Shown: positions 39,838 through 49,035 of the stretch, in pieces | How positions within the stretch are numbered: position 1 is the stretch's first letter | Layout: every line of letters starts with the position of its first letter | Origin: Pythium myriotylum | Taxonomy: Eukaryota; Oomycota; Peronosporomycetes; Pythiales; Pythiaceae | Length of the DNA: 64,000 nucleotides | Direction of reading: 5' to 3' | Assembly: GCA_023091665.1 (NCBI GenBank) | Contig: JALJCQ010000006.1 | Location: 1,240,001-1,304,000, forward strand | Translations under genes and position numbers: made by a program | The notes under the pieces: generated by a model | The model's database searches: none | What the model saw: the letters and a program-made list of their open reading frames with translations, nothing else | Told to the model about the DNA's origin: nothing

Positions 39838-40695
39838 TCACTTGCGCGGGTGGTGGTTCTCAATGAAGATCTTGTAGCAGTAGCCGCCGAACACGCCACC
39901 CAACAACGGAGCCACGATCGGGATCCAGAAGTAGTGGTCGCGCAACGTGAACACCTTCGAGCCCCAGCCGCACACAGCCGTCGCGAGACGAGGACCGAAG
40001 TCACGAGCAGGGTTCAACGCGTAGCCAGAGTTGGAGCCGAACGACATACCGATGCCCCAGATCAGCAACATCAAGTGCACCGGCGCGCCAGTCGCACTCG
40101 CCGCGCGGTTCTGCTCGTCGCCCAGCATCATGATGCACGCCAGCAGCATCGCCGTCGCGAAGAACTCCGTGTAGAAAGCCGTGGCGTTCGGGATGTGCGT
40201 CGCAGGGTACGTCGCGAAGAAGCCCTGCGCCTTCACACGGTCCGGGTCCACCACGTCGTACAGAGGCTTGTACATCACGTAGATGCATACGGCCGCCAAG
40301 AACGCACCGACCATCTGACCCAGCACGTAGCCAGGCACCTTCTTCCACGGCAGGTTGCCGAACCACGCCATCGTCACCGTGACGGCAGGGTTGAGGTGAG
40401 CGCCACTGACACCAGCAGACGCGTGGACGCCGAACATGACAGCGACACCCCAACCAATCGAGATGCTGAGCCAGGTGCCACGCGTGCTGTCGTTGAGGCT
40501 GACTTCGTTGTTGACGCCGACGCCGAAGGCGATCATGACGAAGGTGCCGAAGAACTCGGCGAGAACCTCGCGGAGGTGGGGGCTCTGGACGGCGAAGCGC
40601 GAAGGCGGTGCCGACTCCTTGACATCATCGAGGGCGGCGTACTCGGGCTTGTCGTCGTGGATGGACACGCGCTGGAGAGAGGCTTCTTCCGACAT
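39838..40695 (-). CDS. Aquaglyceroporin AQP4 (in palindrome loop)
   Basis: A 285-aa channel, the same as AQP3 from about residue 16 to the last residue, with motifs GAHLNPAVTVT and GYALNPARDFGPRLA. Nucleotide identity with AQP3 runs from the stop codon (39838) to about 40656 and stops there: the first 15 codons (MSEEASLQRVSIH) and all flanking DNA are different. It is in the same direction as AQP3. Start 40695 is the first ATG; upstream frame to 40740 begins at a non-ATG codon. Confidence 0.94.
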   Translation of the reverse strand: MSEEASLQRVSIHDDKPEYAALDDVKESAPPSRFAVQSPHLREVLAEFFGTFVMIAFGVGVNNEVSLNDSTRGTWLSISIGWGVAVMFGVHASAGVSGAHLNPAVTVTMAWFGNLPWKKVPGYVLGQMVGAFLAAVCIYVMYKPLYDVVDPDRVKAQGFFATYPATHIPNATAFYTEFFATAMLLACIMMLGDEQNRAASATGAPVHLMLLIWGIGMSFGSNSGYALNPARDFGPRLATAVCGWGSKVFTLRDHYFWIPIVAPLLGGVFGGYCYKIFIENHHPRK

Positions 40696-41705
40696 GGTGG
40701 CTCGAACGGACGCGAGAAGATTGGGGAATGAAGTGGCCAAAAGTGCAGGTTGGCGGCGCCGGCCTCGAGCGAAGGAGGTGACGCGAGTCGCTCACGAGTG
40801 CCGTGTTTACGCGGCCTTGTTGACAAAGCGCCGCTGCTTCAAGAGCCTGGCTCCACCCGCTCGCTCCGGCTCGATTGGCCGCCTTGAACTTCCAGAGGGA
40901 ACGCCATCACCGCGCAGACAGGTCGACCGTCAACACGCCGAATGAACGCCGCGCCATTACGCTACTGGCGGCGTAATCCAGTACATGAGACTGCCGTGTC
41001 CAACGGATCCACTGACCCGTCGTCCTCCATGCCGTCTCGGCATGGGAAATCGCCAACTGGAAAGGGATCTGACTCACCAGCTGGGCCGAGCTACTGACAT
41101 AGCCCCGACTCATCCCGTTCTTCAACGTGACGGGGAGGTGATGACGAGAGCCGACGTTTACTGACCCATCATCGGGAATCACCCTTTCCGCACCGACAGC
41201 GGATGACTGGGACGGAGATCGCCGAGAGGGATGGGTGACGCCGCCGCGCAGACCTTCAAGCTTGGGAATCCCATTCAATCGGCATGGGCGGGCGCCTTGT
41301 GGGGATGGTGGTCCTGCAGAAACTCGGCAGGGCTACATCGGGCAGCAGGTGGACTCGGCTTGCCTGGGGATGTATCCTTTTGAGATATAGGGGCAGTCGT
41401 TCTCTCCACTTTCCACTTCGATTCCTAGTGTCTTTTCTTGCATCTAGTATGGAATGCGCACTTCGCTCTGGCGATCCTAGACCACTCTTGTTGGCAGTAC
41501 GGTACGGTACACGGTGTGATAATGATACCAGCCCGTCAAACTTCGCTGCGCGCAAGAAGTGCGGGTTGGGTTCCAACTTGAGTTTACAGAATCTCATTGC
41601 CGCTCCAAATGCCACGCTGATCTGCTGGATCCAGCTCCAGCACACATGAAGAGGAGTGAAGGCAGTCTTCATTCTACCACCCTACGGCGTAAAGGTGTTG
41701 GACCA
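40696..41705. other. Loop of the inverted repeat, right part: no supported gene
   Basis: About 1.0 kb between AQP4 and the right arm. Overlapping frames on both strands (for example 40907-41278 minus and 41284-41649 plus) have no motif and shadow each other. The first part is the AQP4 promoter, unrelated to the promoters of AQP3 and AQP5. Confidence 0.4.
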
Positions 41706-44117
41706 ACTAACGCCTCTCTCGATCTCTTCAGTCAATCGAGCCACTTGACTTGAGAAGGCAGCGACTCTGATATGGATAGGATGATTCTCTTCGCTGAGAC
41801 TGCGCAAGGGGGAGGTGGAGGAAGCAAGTGAGTCGCGTCTTCAACATTAGCCATCCTCTTTCAGTCCACACCGAGCTGCCATCGGCACTCGATACACGTA
41901 TCGTGCACGATCCCAGTTCATCCCAATGTATCGAATGCTGCGATTCGAACCCAACGCTATCTGCCATCGACTTCCGGTGTCGGTGTCAAACAAGAAACAA
42001 GGGCACACCACAAGCAGAATGGAAGAATGGAAGATGTGCTGAGTCGAGTTGATCCTGCCAAGATCATGGCAAAGGACCGGAAATGTCGCAATTTGTTCAC
42101 GTCCTCCGTGGCATTGAGCCGCTTGTCTCGGCGCATTCTACTAGTATCTACCATACCTGCATCGGAGTTCTTCTAATGCGGATCTAGTGCATCGGCGAGC
42201 GCGATACCTCGATCTTTTACGAGAGCATTCTGTGTCGGACGAGTGCTTCTGGTTCGCCACCGCGACCAGAGCACTCGATCCTCGGTCCGCGGTCCTCGGT
42301 CTCCGCAATGTTAAATGCCAGATATCCTATCCTCCGCACTTCAGAAATTCACCAACTCTTCGATATTTTCCCACCTGAAGTTCAGGAGCCGACCACGCGC
42401 AAGATAGCACCGGGAGTTTGAAATCAGCCAACAATTTGTTGCTTTCTATCGTGTCGTGTAAGAACTAGAGCTTCAGCTGCGCGACAACTTCAAGAACCAA
42501 ATCCGTCCAAGCAAGATCCCGACACCGTACGGTATACATGGTGTGTGTGTGTGTGGCTGATTCAGTCTCTTCACTGGCTGCTTGGTCGGCTCACGCAGCA
42601 TTGCTGTTTGTCATTTGCCATCTGGGCCCTGCCATGCTGGACCTACGTATGACGGCGACTTGAGTTGCTGTCTGCTTGCGTGCATGGGACGAGCGAGCCA
42701 GCTGGACGTCACCTAGTCGCATCGCCTCCATTCCACTCTGCTCCACCAGCTATTATAACCATCAGCAAACTCCGCCATCAACTCAACGGGGTCGCACGTA
42801 AGCACCAACGATTGCCGCACAGTCTCTCTCCCCCACCCTTACTCTCTGGTCCCTAGAGTCCTTTTACGATTGCTACTGTACGTAGAGAGGTGCAGAAATG
42901 CGCTCCTCTCACACCAAGTTCAACGTCCGATTCTGCCGCGAGTTTAGGTCGCGAGGAGAAGAGAGTTCCACACCTCCTCTCGGATTTGATCCTGCTCTTC
43001 ACTTCGAAATCCGCCGAGTCGTCCACAGACCAAGCCACTTCTTTCCCACATCTCTTGGATCCAAGTACGAACATGGCAGACCAGTCATCGCTGACTCGCA
43101 TCTCCGTCCAAGACGACAAGCCCGAGTACGCCGCTCTTGATGATGTTGTTAAGGAGTCGGCCCCACCTTCGCGCTTCGCCGTCCAGAGCCCCCACCTCCG
43201 CGAGGTTCTCGCCGAGTTCTTCGGCACCTTCGTCATGATCGCCTTCGGCGTCGGCGTCAACAACGAAGTCAGTCTCAACGACAGCACGCGTGGCACCTGG
43301 CTCAGCATCTCGATTGGCTGGGGTGTCGCTGTCATGTTCGGCGTCCACGCGTCTGCTGGTGTCAGTGGCGCTCACCTCAACCCTGCCGTCACGGTGACGA
43401 TGGCGTGGTTCGGCAACCTGCCGTGGAAGAAGGTGCCTGGCTACGTGCTGGGTCAGATGGTCGGTGCGTTCTTGGCGGCCGTATGCATCTACGTGATGTA
43501 CAAGCCTCTGTACGACGTGGTGGACCCGGACCGTGTGAAGGCGCAGGGCTTCTTCGCGACGTACCCTGCGACGCACATCCCGAACGCCACGGCTTTCTAC
43601 ACGGAGTTCTTCGCGACGGCGATGCTGCTGGCGTGCATCATGATGCTGGGCGACGAGCAGAACCGCGCGGCGAGTGCGACTGGCGCGCCGGTGCACTTGA
43701 TGTTGCTGATCTGGGGCATCGGTATGTCGTTCGGCTCCAACTCTGGCTACGCGTTGAACCCTGCTCGTGACTTCGGTCCTCGTCTCGCGACGGCTGTGTG
43801 CGGCTGGGGCTCGAAGGTGTTCACGTTGCGCGACCACTACTTCTGGATCCCGATCGTGGCTCCGTTGTTGGGTGGCGTGTTCGGCGGCTACTGCTACAAG
43901 ATCTTCATTGAGAACCACCACCCGCGCAAGTGATTGGTGTGTGTGTAGGCATCGGATTTTCATTTCGTGCAATCAATGTATATTTGCGGTAGTCGTGAGT
44001 TTTCCCGCTGGGATTGTTTGGTGACAGAAATCAGTCACAGTGTAGCTCTCTAATCGGGCGTGCACAGTGCACCGATCAAGCATACATTCTCTTGATGGCT
44101 TCATTTGTGGGTACTGA
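41706..44117. repeat. Right arm of the large inverted repeat
   Basis: About 2.41 kb, the reverse-complement partner of 35189-37681. It starts just inside GCCTCTCTCGATC (41711) and ends at GTACTGA (44111-44117). It carries AQP5 with its downstream region and the mirror of the 1.3 kb upstream region. The arm is near-identical to the left arm over long stretches, except for the AQP promoter near 42860-42985 and a shorter GA array. Confidence 0.92.
43073..43933 (+). CDS. Aquaglyceroporin AQP5 (in right repeat arm)
   Basis: A 286-aa channel, the inverted copy of AQP3, with motifs GAHLNPAVTVT and GYALNPARDFGPRLA. It has one additional codon near the N-terminus (DDVVKESAP instead of DDVKESAP), and several silent changes cluster just around it (codons about 20-30), while the remaining CDS matches AQP3. 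The N-terminal MADQSSLTR is shared with AQP3, not AQP4. Its upstream frame extends to 42890 but ATG at 43073 is the common start. Downstream sequence to 44117 is that of the left arm. Confidence 0.94.
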   Translation: MADQSSLTRISVQDDKPEYAALDDVVKESAPPSRFAVQSPHLREVLAEFFGTFVMIAFGVGVNNEVSLNDSTRGTWLSISIGWGVAVMFGVHASAGVSGAHLNPAVTVTMAWFGNLPWKKVPGYVLGQMVGAFLAAVCIYVMYKPLYDVVDPDRVKAQGFFATYPATHIPNATAFYTEFFATAMLLACIMMLGDEQNRAASATGAPVHLMLLIWGIGMSFGSNSGYALNPARDFGPRLATAVCGWGSKVFTLRDHYFWIPIVAPLLGGVFGGYCYKIFIENHHPRK

Positions 44118-44420
44118 TTTAGTGGTAAATCTAAGGGCTGGAGTGAAAGAGGCTTCCTCGGGTGCGACCTTTGCACTCTTGGCAATAGCACGAAGTTGGG
44201 TGTTAGGGTCCTTCACTAGGTGCGTCTTGGGCTCTTGTACTATCTTGATGAGGAGCTCTCTGCCTGGTCGGACAACGAGACATTGGTCTGAGGCTACGGC
44301 GTTGGACAAAACATCCACATCCGCTTCACGCTGAGTCCAGTCCGTCCGAAGTTCAAAAGAGCGGTTTTCAAGTCCAATGCGTCGTGTATCCAACGGGTCA
44401 AGCCGCCAGAGGTCCGAGCG
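44076..44420 (-). pseudogene. Gene fragment truncated at the outer edge of the right arm
   Basis: A protein-like minus-strand segment starts after a CACTAG acceptor near 44435 (DCSTRSDLWRLDPL, then LENRSFELRTDWTQREADVD, LVVRPGRELLIKIVQEPKTH, QLRAIAKSAKVAPEEASFTP) and ends within a dozen residues of entering the repeat arm at 44117. The composition and continuity look like a real exon, yet there is no start or normal end. It may be part of a gene cut when the arm was inserted, possibly the same gene as the fragment at 34474-34740. I do not recognise the domain. Confidence 0.35.
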
Positions 44421-45106
44421 AGTTGAGCAGTCCTAGTGCAAACTGAGGTCTGAAGTGGGGGCAAGGTCGCGGTACAACCCATCCGTATTGAGCTCTCACC
44501 CGCGCAAAATCACTTTCTACCAGTACTCTTGCGTCGGCATGCTCGCGTCCATGCCATGAATCCCTCTGTTTCACGGTAGTTGTCGGTACCTGTCGGTACC
44601 GGTACCGGTACTGTCGTGGTCTTCGAAGGCTCTAGTTCTTGTCAGTCGTGCTTGCAAGCGCATGCGTGTTTGTGGCGGCCGTGTTTATGGGGACTCGCGA
44701 CCAAACCATGTCGAGCAACCAATACGATCCGTGTGACGAGGCAGCATCAGACAATAAGGATTTCATTGAATCAGTGAAGTGGATCGTTTTTGAGGCTTTT
44801 GTATTGCTTTAAGGTACTGTAGTGGCCTTGCATAGACATGAAGCCCGCATGTCTATGCGCTTTATCTTTAATAGATTCCGCTGGGTGCGGGGTGAAGACA
44901 TGCACCAAAGCCAGGGTGGCTACAAATGCTGCTTGGCGGATTTCAAGTGGTGCTTGGGGTGGATTCGTGGCCATGTAACCGTCGTCTTAACGCCCCTGCC
45001 CATTGCATGGAGTTTCGCTCGCATGCATCCTCACAGTTGCTGGTTGCGCTCACTCCATCATTTCATTCAACCATCGCAAGTCACTTCAACTCACTCCGTC
45101 TTCGAT
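44421..45106. other. Intergenic region upstream of AQP6
   Basis: About 690 bases with no supported gene. A short GGTACC-rich repeat (GGTACCTGTCGGTACCGGTA at about 44586-44605) is present. The AQP6 frame is open from 44822, but the sequence before 45107 does not look like the N-terminus of its relatives. Confidence 0.4.
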
Positions 45107-46075
45107 ATGCTACCCGACCAAATGCATTCGTCAAGCAGCTTGAGTCGCGGCTCCGATGCTCAAGACACCTCCATTGATGTGGTCGACGTCAGTCGTACAG
45201 AATCGAGTTATGCTGGCCTCGTCGACATCCCGGAGGTCAGAAAGCCTTCCAACATCTTTTGCGTATCAAACGCGATCGACGGGTCGGATAGCGGCAGCCC
45301 GTCTGGACTAGCAATCAAGAACCCGCACTTACGCGAGTGCCTCGCCGAGTTCCTCGGCACCTTGGTTATGATCCTCTTCGGAATGGGCGTCAACAACCAA
45401 GTCACGATCTCCAAGGACAGTAACGGCTCATGGCTCAGCATCAACATGTGCTGGGGCGTTGCAGTCATGCTTGGAGTCCACGTATCCGAGGGCATCAGCG
45501 GCGCTCACCTGAATCCGGCCGTGACGATCTCCATGGCCACGTACAACCGCCTCCCGTGGCGCAAGGTGCCGGGCTACATCCTCGCCCAATTCCTCGGCTC
45601 CTTCATCGGCGCAGCTGCCATCTTTGCCATGTACAAAGACCTTCTCAACGTCGTGGACCCTCACCGCACGACCACACGCAGCAGCTTTTCCACGTACCCA
45701 CACAAGGACGTTACCAATCTCACGGCCTTCTACACCGAGTTTCTCGCGACAGCTATGCTCCTCATTGGTGTCTTCGCGATCACAGACAAGCGCAACCGCC
45801 CAGCCAGTCCATTTGGTACCCCCATGCACTTCATGGTGCTCATCTGGGCTATCGGCATGGCCTTTGGCATGAACACGGGATACGCCATCAACCCGGCCCG
45901 AGATTTCGGCCCACGCCTCTTCACAAGCATGGCTGGTTGGGGTTCAGCCGTATTCACTCTCCGCAACTACTACTTCTGGATCCCCATTGTCGCGCCGCCA
46001 CTCGGTGGCATTGTCGGTGGCGGCATCTACAAGCTCTTTGTGGAGATGCACCACCCACCGATCGGATATGTGTAA
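45107..46075 (+). CDS. Aquaglyceroporin AQP6 of the cluster
   Basis: A 322-aa glycerol-facilitator-type channel, the inverted near-copy of AQP1. Motifs GAHLNPAVTIS and GYAINPARDFGPRLF are present. From HLRECLAEFLGT to VEMHHP it differs from AQP1 by about one residue, while the N-terminal ~75 residues (with SSYAGLVDIPE in the place of YVGLTDPNE) and the last few residues (PIGYV) are its own. ATG at 45107 is preferred; the frame extends upstream to 44822 with further ATGs, so a longer N-terminus cannot be excluded. Confidence 0.93.
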   Translation: MLPDQMHSSSSLSRGSDAQDTSIDVVDVSRTESSYAGLVDIPEVRKPSNIFCVSNAIDGSDSGSPSGLAIKNPHLRECLAEFLGTLVMILFGMGVNNQVTISKDSNGSWLSINMCWGVAVMLGVHVSEGISGAHLNPAVTISMATYNRLPWRKVPGYILAQFLGSFIGAAAIFAMYKDLLNVVDPHRTTTRSSFSTYPHKDVTNLTAFYTEFLATAMLLIGVFAITDKRNRPASPFGTPMHFMVLIWAIGMAFGMNTGYAINPARDFGPRLFTSMAGWGSAVFTLRNYYFWIPIVAPPLGGIVGGGIYKLFVEMHHPPIGYV

Positions 46076-46225
46076 CGCACGATGCTTCCTTGTTCAGTCC
46101 AGCTAGTGACGTTAAAACGCGTCGCAATGGCGCAGAATGGACTGAAGCTTCAGGCTGTGTTTTCATTTACGTTAAACCACAATATAGACTCTCAACATGA
46201 CATTCATCGATTACCACTGTACATC

Positions 46226-48813
46226 CTAAATATCGGTTCGCCTTTCCTCAGTATCGTATTTGTACGCGCCACGAGACGGTTGGTAAAAGTTGGGGCCCCG
46301 TTCACCTCTGCCGGAGTCGCTGGCACTTCGCAAACCTTCCTTTCCAATGGAGACGAAAGTTGCAATTCGGCCCTTCTCGACGCCTTGAGTGTGCAACAAC
46401 TCCGCCATTTGCTCCAGCATAGCTTCACCATTTTCTAGCGTTACTCGCCCACCTGTGGAGCTGTTCGCAGCCGAATTCTTTAGGAAAGGGTGCTCCAACA
46501 ACCCATTTGGTCCATCTATCGTGGGGCGAGCGCGGTGGTCGCGCTGTAGGCATTTTCTTATCACGTCCTCGAGATCTTGGTTTACGAGTGATGGAAACGG
46601 GATGGCATAATTGGGATCGATGATACACCGGAACTTTTCGATGATACTACCTAGGTCGGCAAACGGAGGCTTACCGTACACGATCTGGTAGAGAATGCAG
46701 CCAAGTGACCATATGTCACTTGCCCGGCCAACCTTCATCTTCCCTTGAGGATTGCGTTGTCCACCAGGACCAGTGTTACCTTGAATCGCTTCAGGTGACA
46801 TGAAGTTAACCGTTCCCACTTGGCTGTCACGCTCGATGTTAGTGGTATCGTTGGAGATGGCCTTGGCGATACCGAAGTCTATCAACTTTAGGGCACCGTT
46901 GACGAACAGGAAATTCGCCGGCTTCAAGTCGCCATGGATGATACGTTCTGAATGAATCGCATGGACAGCTTGCAGCATCTGCGTCCAAAGCACACGAAGA
47001 AAGTTCTCGTCGAGGCCGTCTTTTAGTTCACGTAGCCGCTCTCCGAGGTCAATTTCCCCGTGCTCCATGAGAACATGAATTACGCGTTCGTTCATGTCCT
47101 GTTCAGCTGCAATTAGGCTGATGATGAATGGGTTTCCTTGTAATCGTTGGAGGAGCTGGATTTCGTTCGTGTACTGCTCGACACTCTTGGGATCAAGGCG
47201 CTTCAGTTTAATCTTCTTCAGTGCATAGATCTTGAGATCGGGTCCGAGCATGCGATAGACTTTGCTGCTACCTCCGCTTCCAATTTGCTCGAGCTTGATG
47301 TAAGTTTTCCCATTCACAACAACTTTACTTGTCAGCTTGGAAAATGGATCTCGAGGAACGCTGCCATCTACTGAGCTTCGCGGTGAAGAGGTTGACGATA
47401 CAGATCCTACAGAGGCAGGACTGTGTGGATCAATGCGAATCTGTGGTCCACTTGCCCCGATGTCGGCATTCTCGGCATTGGTACCGAACTTGTGCCGTTT
47501 CGGAGACGGATAAAGATCGGCGTTGTTGTGGTCGAATGAAGGTGCCCGAGACGAAGAAGACATCGACGCGATGGGCTTTGGTGTCCAATTCCGGATATAC
47601 GACAGGTCTGTTGATGATTTTTTTGCCGTTGAGGTGCCGACAGCTCCCCCGGTTGCGTTGCTCTGAGGTGTAGGATGAGACGATTGAGACCCGGCATTCT
47701 CTCGAATGGGGCTAAGTGGTTCGCTCTTCACTTTGATTGGTTCTTCTTTCATTCCGAAGTCGTCATCATCGTCGTCTAACAGGGAATCTTTGCCGTCTTC
47801 TTCTTTGATCGTGTCGGGAGAACTTGATGCCTTAACACGTAGCGGAGGGCCGCCGAGATTGAAAAAACGAGAACTCGGCGTCCCTATCCGAGAACTGGAT
47901 GCGGCGTTTGTCAATGGTCTTGTGCCGGCGGATGGCGTCGTGATCAGTGCTGCTTTTCTTGCACTGTTAAGTCCTGTTGAAGAGGTGGATAATGTTGCTT
48001 GTGGGGTCATCATGGAGCCTGCTGCAGATGTTGCAGTAGAACTGCTTCCTGGTGTTTGATACGAGCGTGCAACACGTGTCTTCTGTTCACGTGGAGTCTG
48101 TAGAAGTCTGGACACTGTGGAGGAATTCGACTGTACGGACACTAGCCTCGGCATCTCACCCTTCACGAAGCGCTCGTACACCCTATCTTTCTCGCCTGCC
48201 GTCAAAACCCCGTTTCTCACTCCCAGTGACAAAATCTCATCAGCTTCTAAGTGGTTCCCTAAGCCACATAATCCACGACGGTGAATAAGCCTACTCGTGT
48301 GTATCAACACGCACCGCGCCTACCGTTTTTGTACTCGAATGCCGCATAGTGCTCGTAGAACAATCTCTCTCGCTCGCCGATGCGCTCGCTTTTCATGTAC
48401 TTGAAGGTGTCCCGCGCTCCCTTCTCATCGTCCTTCAAGTGCGCCCACTGAATCCATATCTCCACGTAACTCTTCATGTGGCGGCATTTCTCCTTGGGGA
48501 TCATATGTGTCGCTCGTCGTACCAATCGCAGCTTACTAAAGAGCTTGGCTTCGTAGGATGGCGGCGCGTTGAGCAACTCGAGCCACTTGTCCGGGGATGT
48601 GGGATCTGCCTTCACCTTCTCGACCAGCAGCGCGCGCGCCGTGTCGCCGTCCTTGAGCATGAAGATGTCGTTCTCGTTCTCGCCGAAGCGGACGATGCGC
48701 TGTGCGTGGAAGAGTTCGAGCTTGAGGCTGCCGTTGCCGATGGAGTTGGAGTTGAAGCTGGCGGCCGGCGCGGGAGACTCGGACGGCGTCATGTTTTCCT
48801 TCTGATCGAGCAT
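46226..48813 (-). CDS. TTK: Spindle-checkpoint kinase MPS1/TTK
   Basis: Exons 48315-48813 and 46226-48258 give 843 aa. MPS1 (TTK) is the dual-specificity kinase that starts the spindle assembly checkpoint at kinetochores. The N-terminal exon carries the TPR-type module of the family (PDKWLELLNAPP, KLRLVRRATHMIPKEKCRHM, YVEIWIQWAHLKDDEKGARD, REERLFYEHYAAFEY-like block), continued after the intron by NHLEADEILSLGVRNGVL. A long Ser/Thr-rich linker follows. The kinase domain starts near residue 490 with QIGSGGSSKVY and ALKKIKL (VAIK lysine). It has HGDLKPANF (catalytic loop, about 607), LIDFGIAKAI (DFG, about 626), the activation segment VGTVNFMSPEA, and SDIWSLGCILYQIVYGKPPF. All catalytic residues are present. 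The short C-terminal tail is not conserved. Confidence 0.93.
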
Positions 48814-49035
48814 ACTCGCGCGCCGAGCGTCGCGGGGCTCGGGGCGACAGCGCTTCCTCGCTGCCGGATTGAGTCGAGTCCGACAGACTCACCCGAATTT
48901 GAAAATGTAAAATAACGAGAAGATTTCCATCTCCCATCTGATTCTCTCAAGTTAATTGGGTCCGAATTCTACCTTCTTTGAGTGACTACTGGGCACTAAC
49001 TTGTGGCCGCACGCCAACAAACCGTCAGGCGCACC

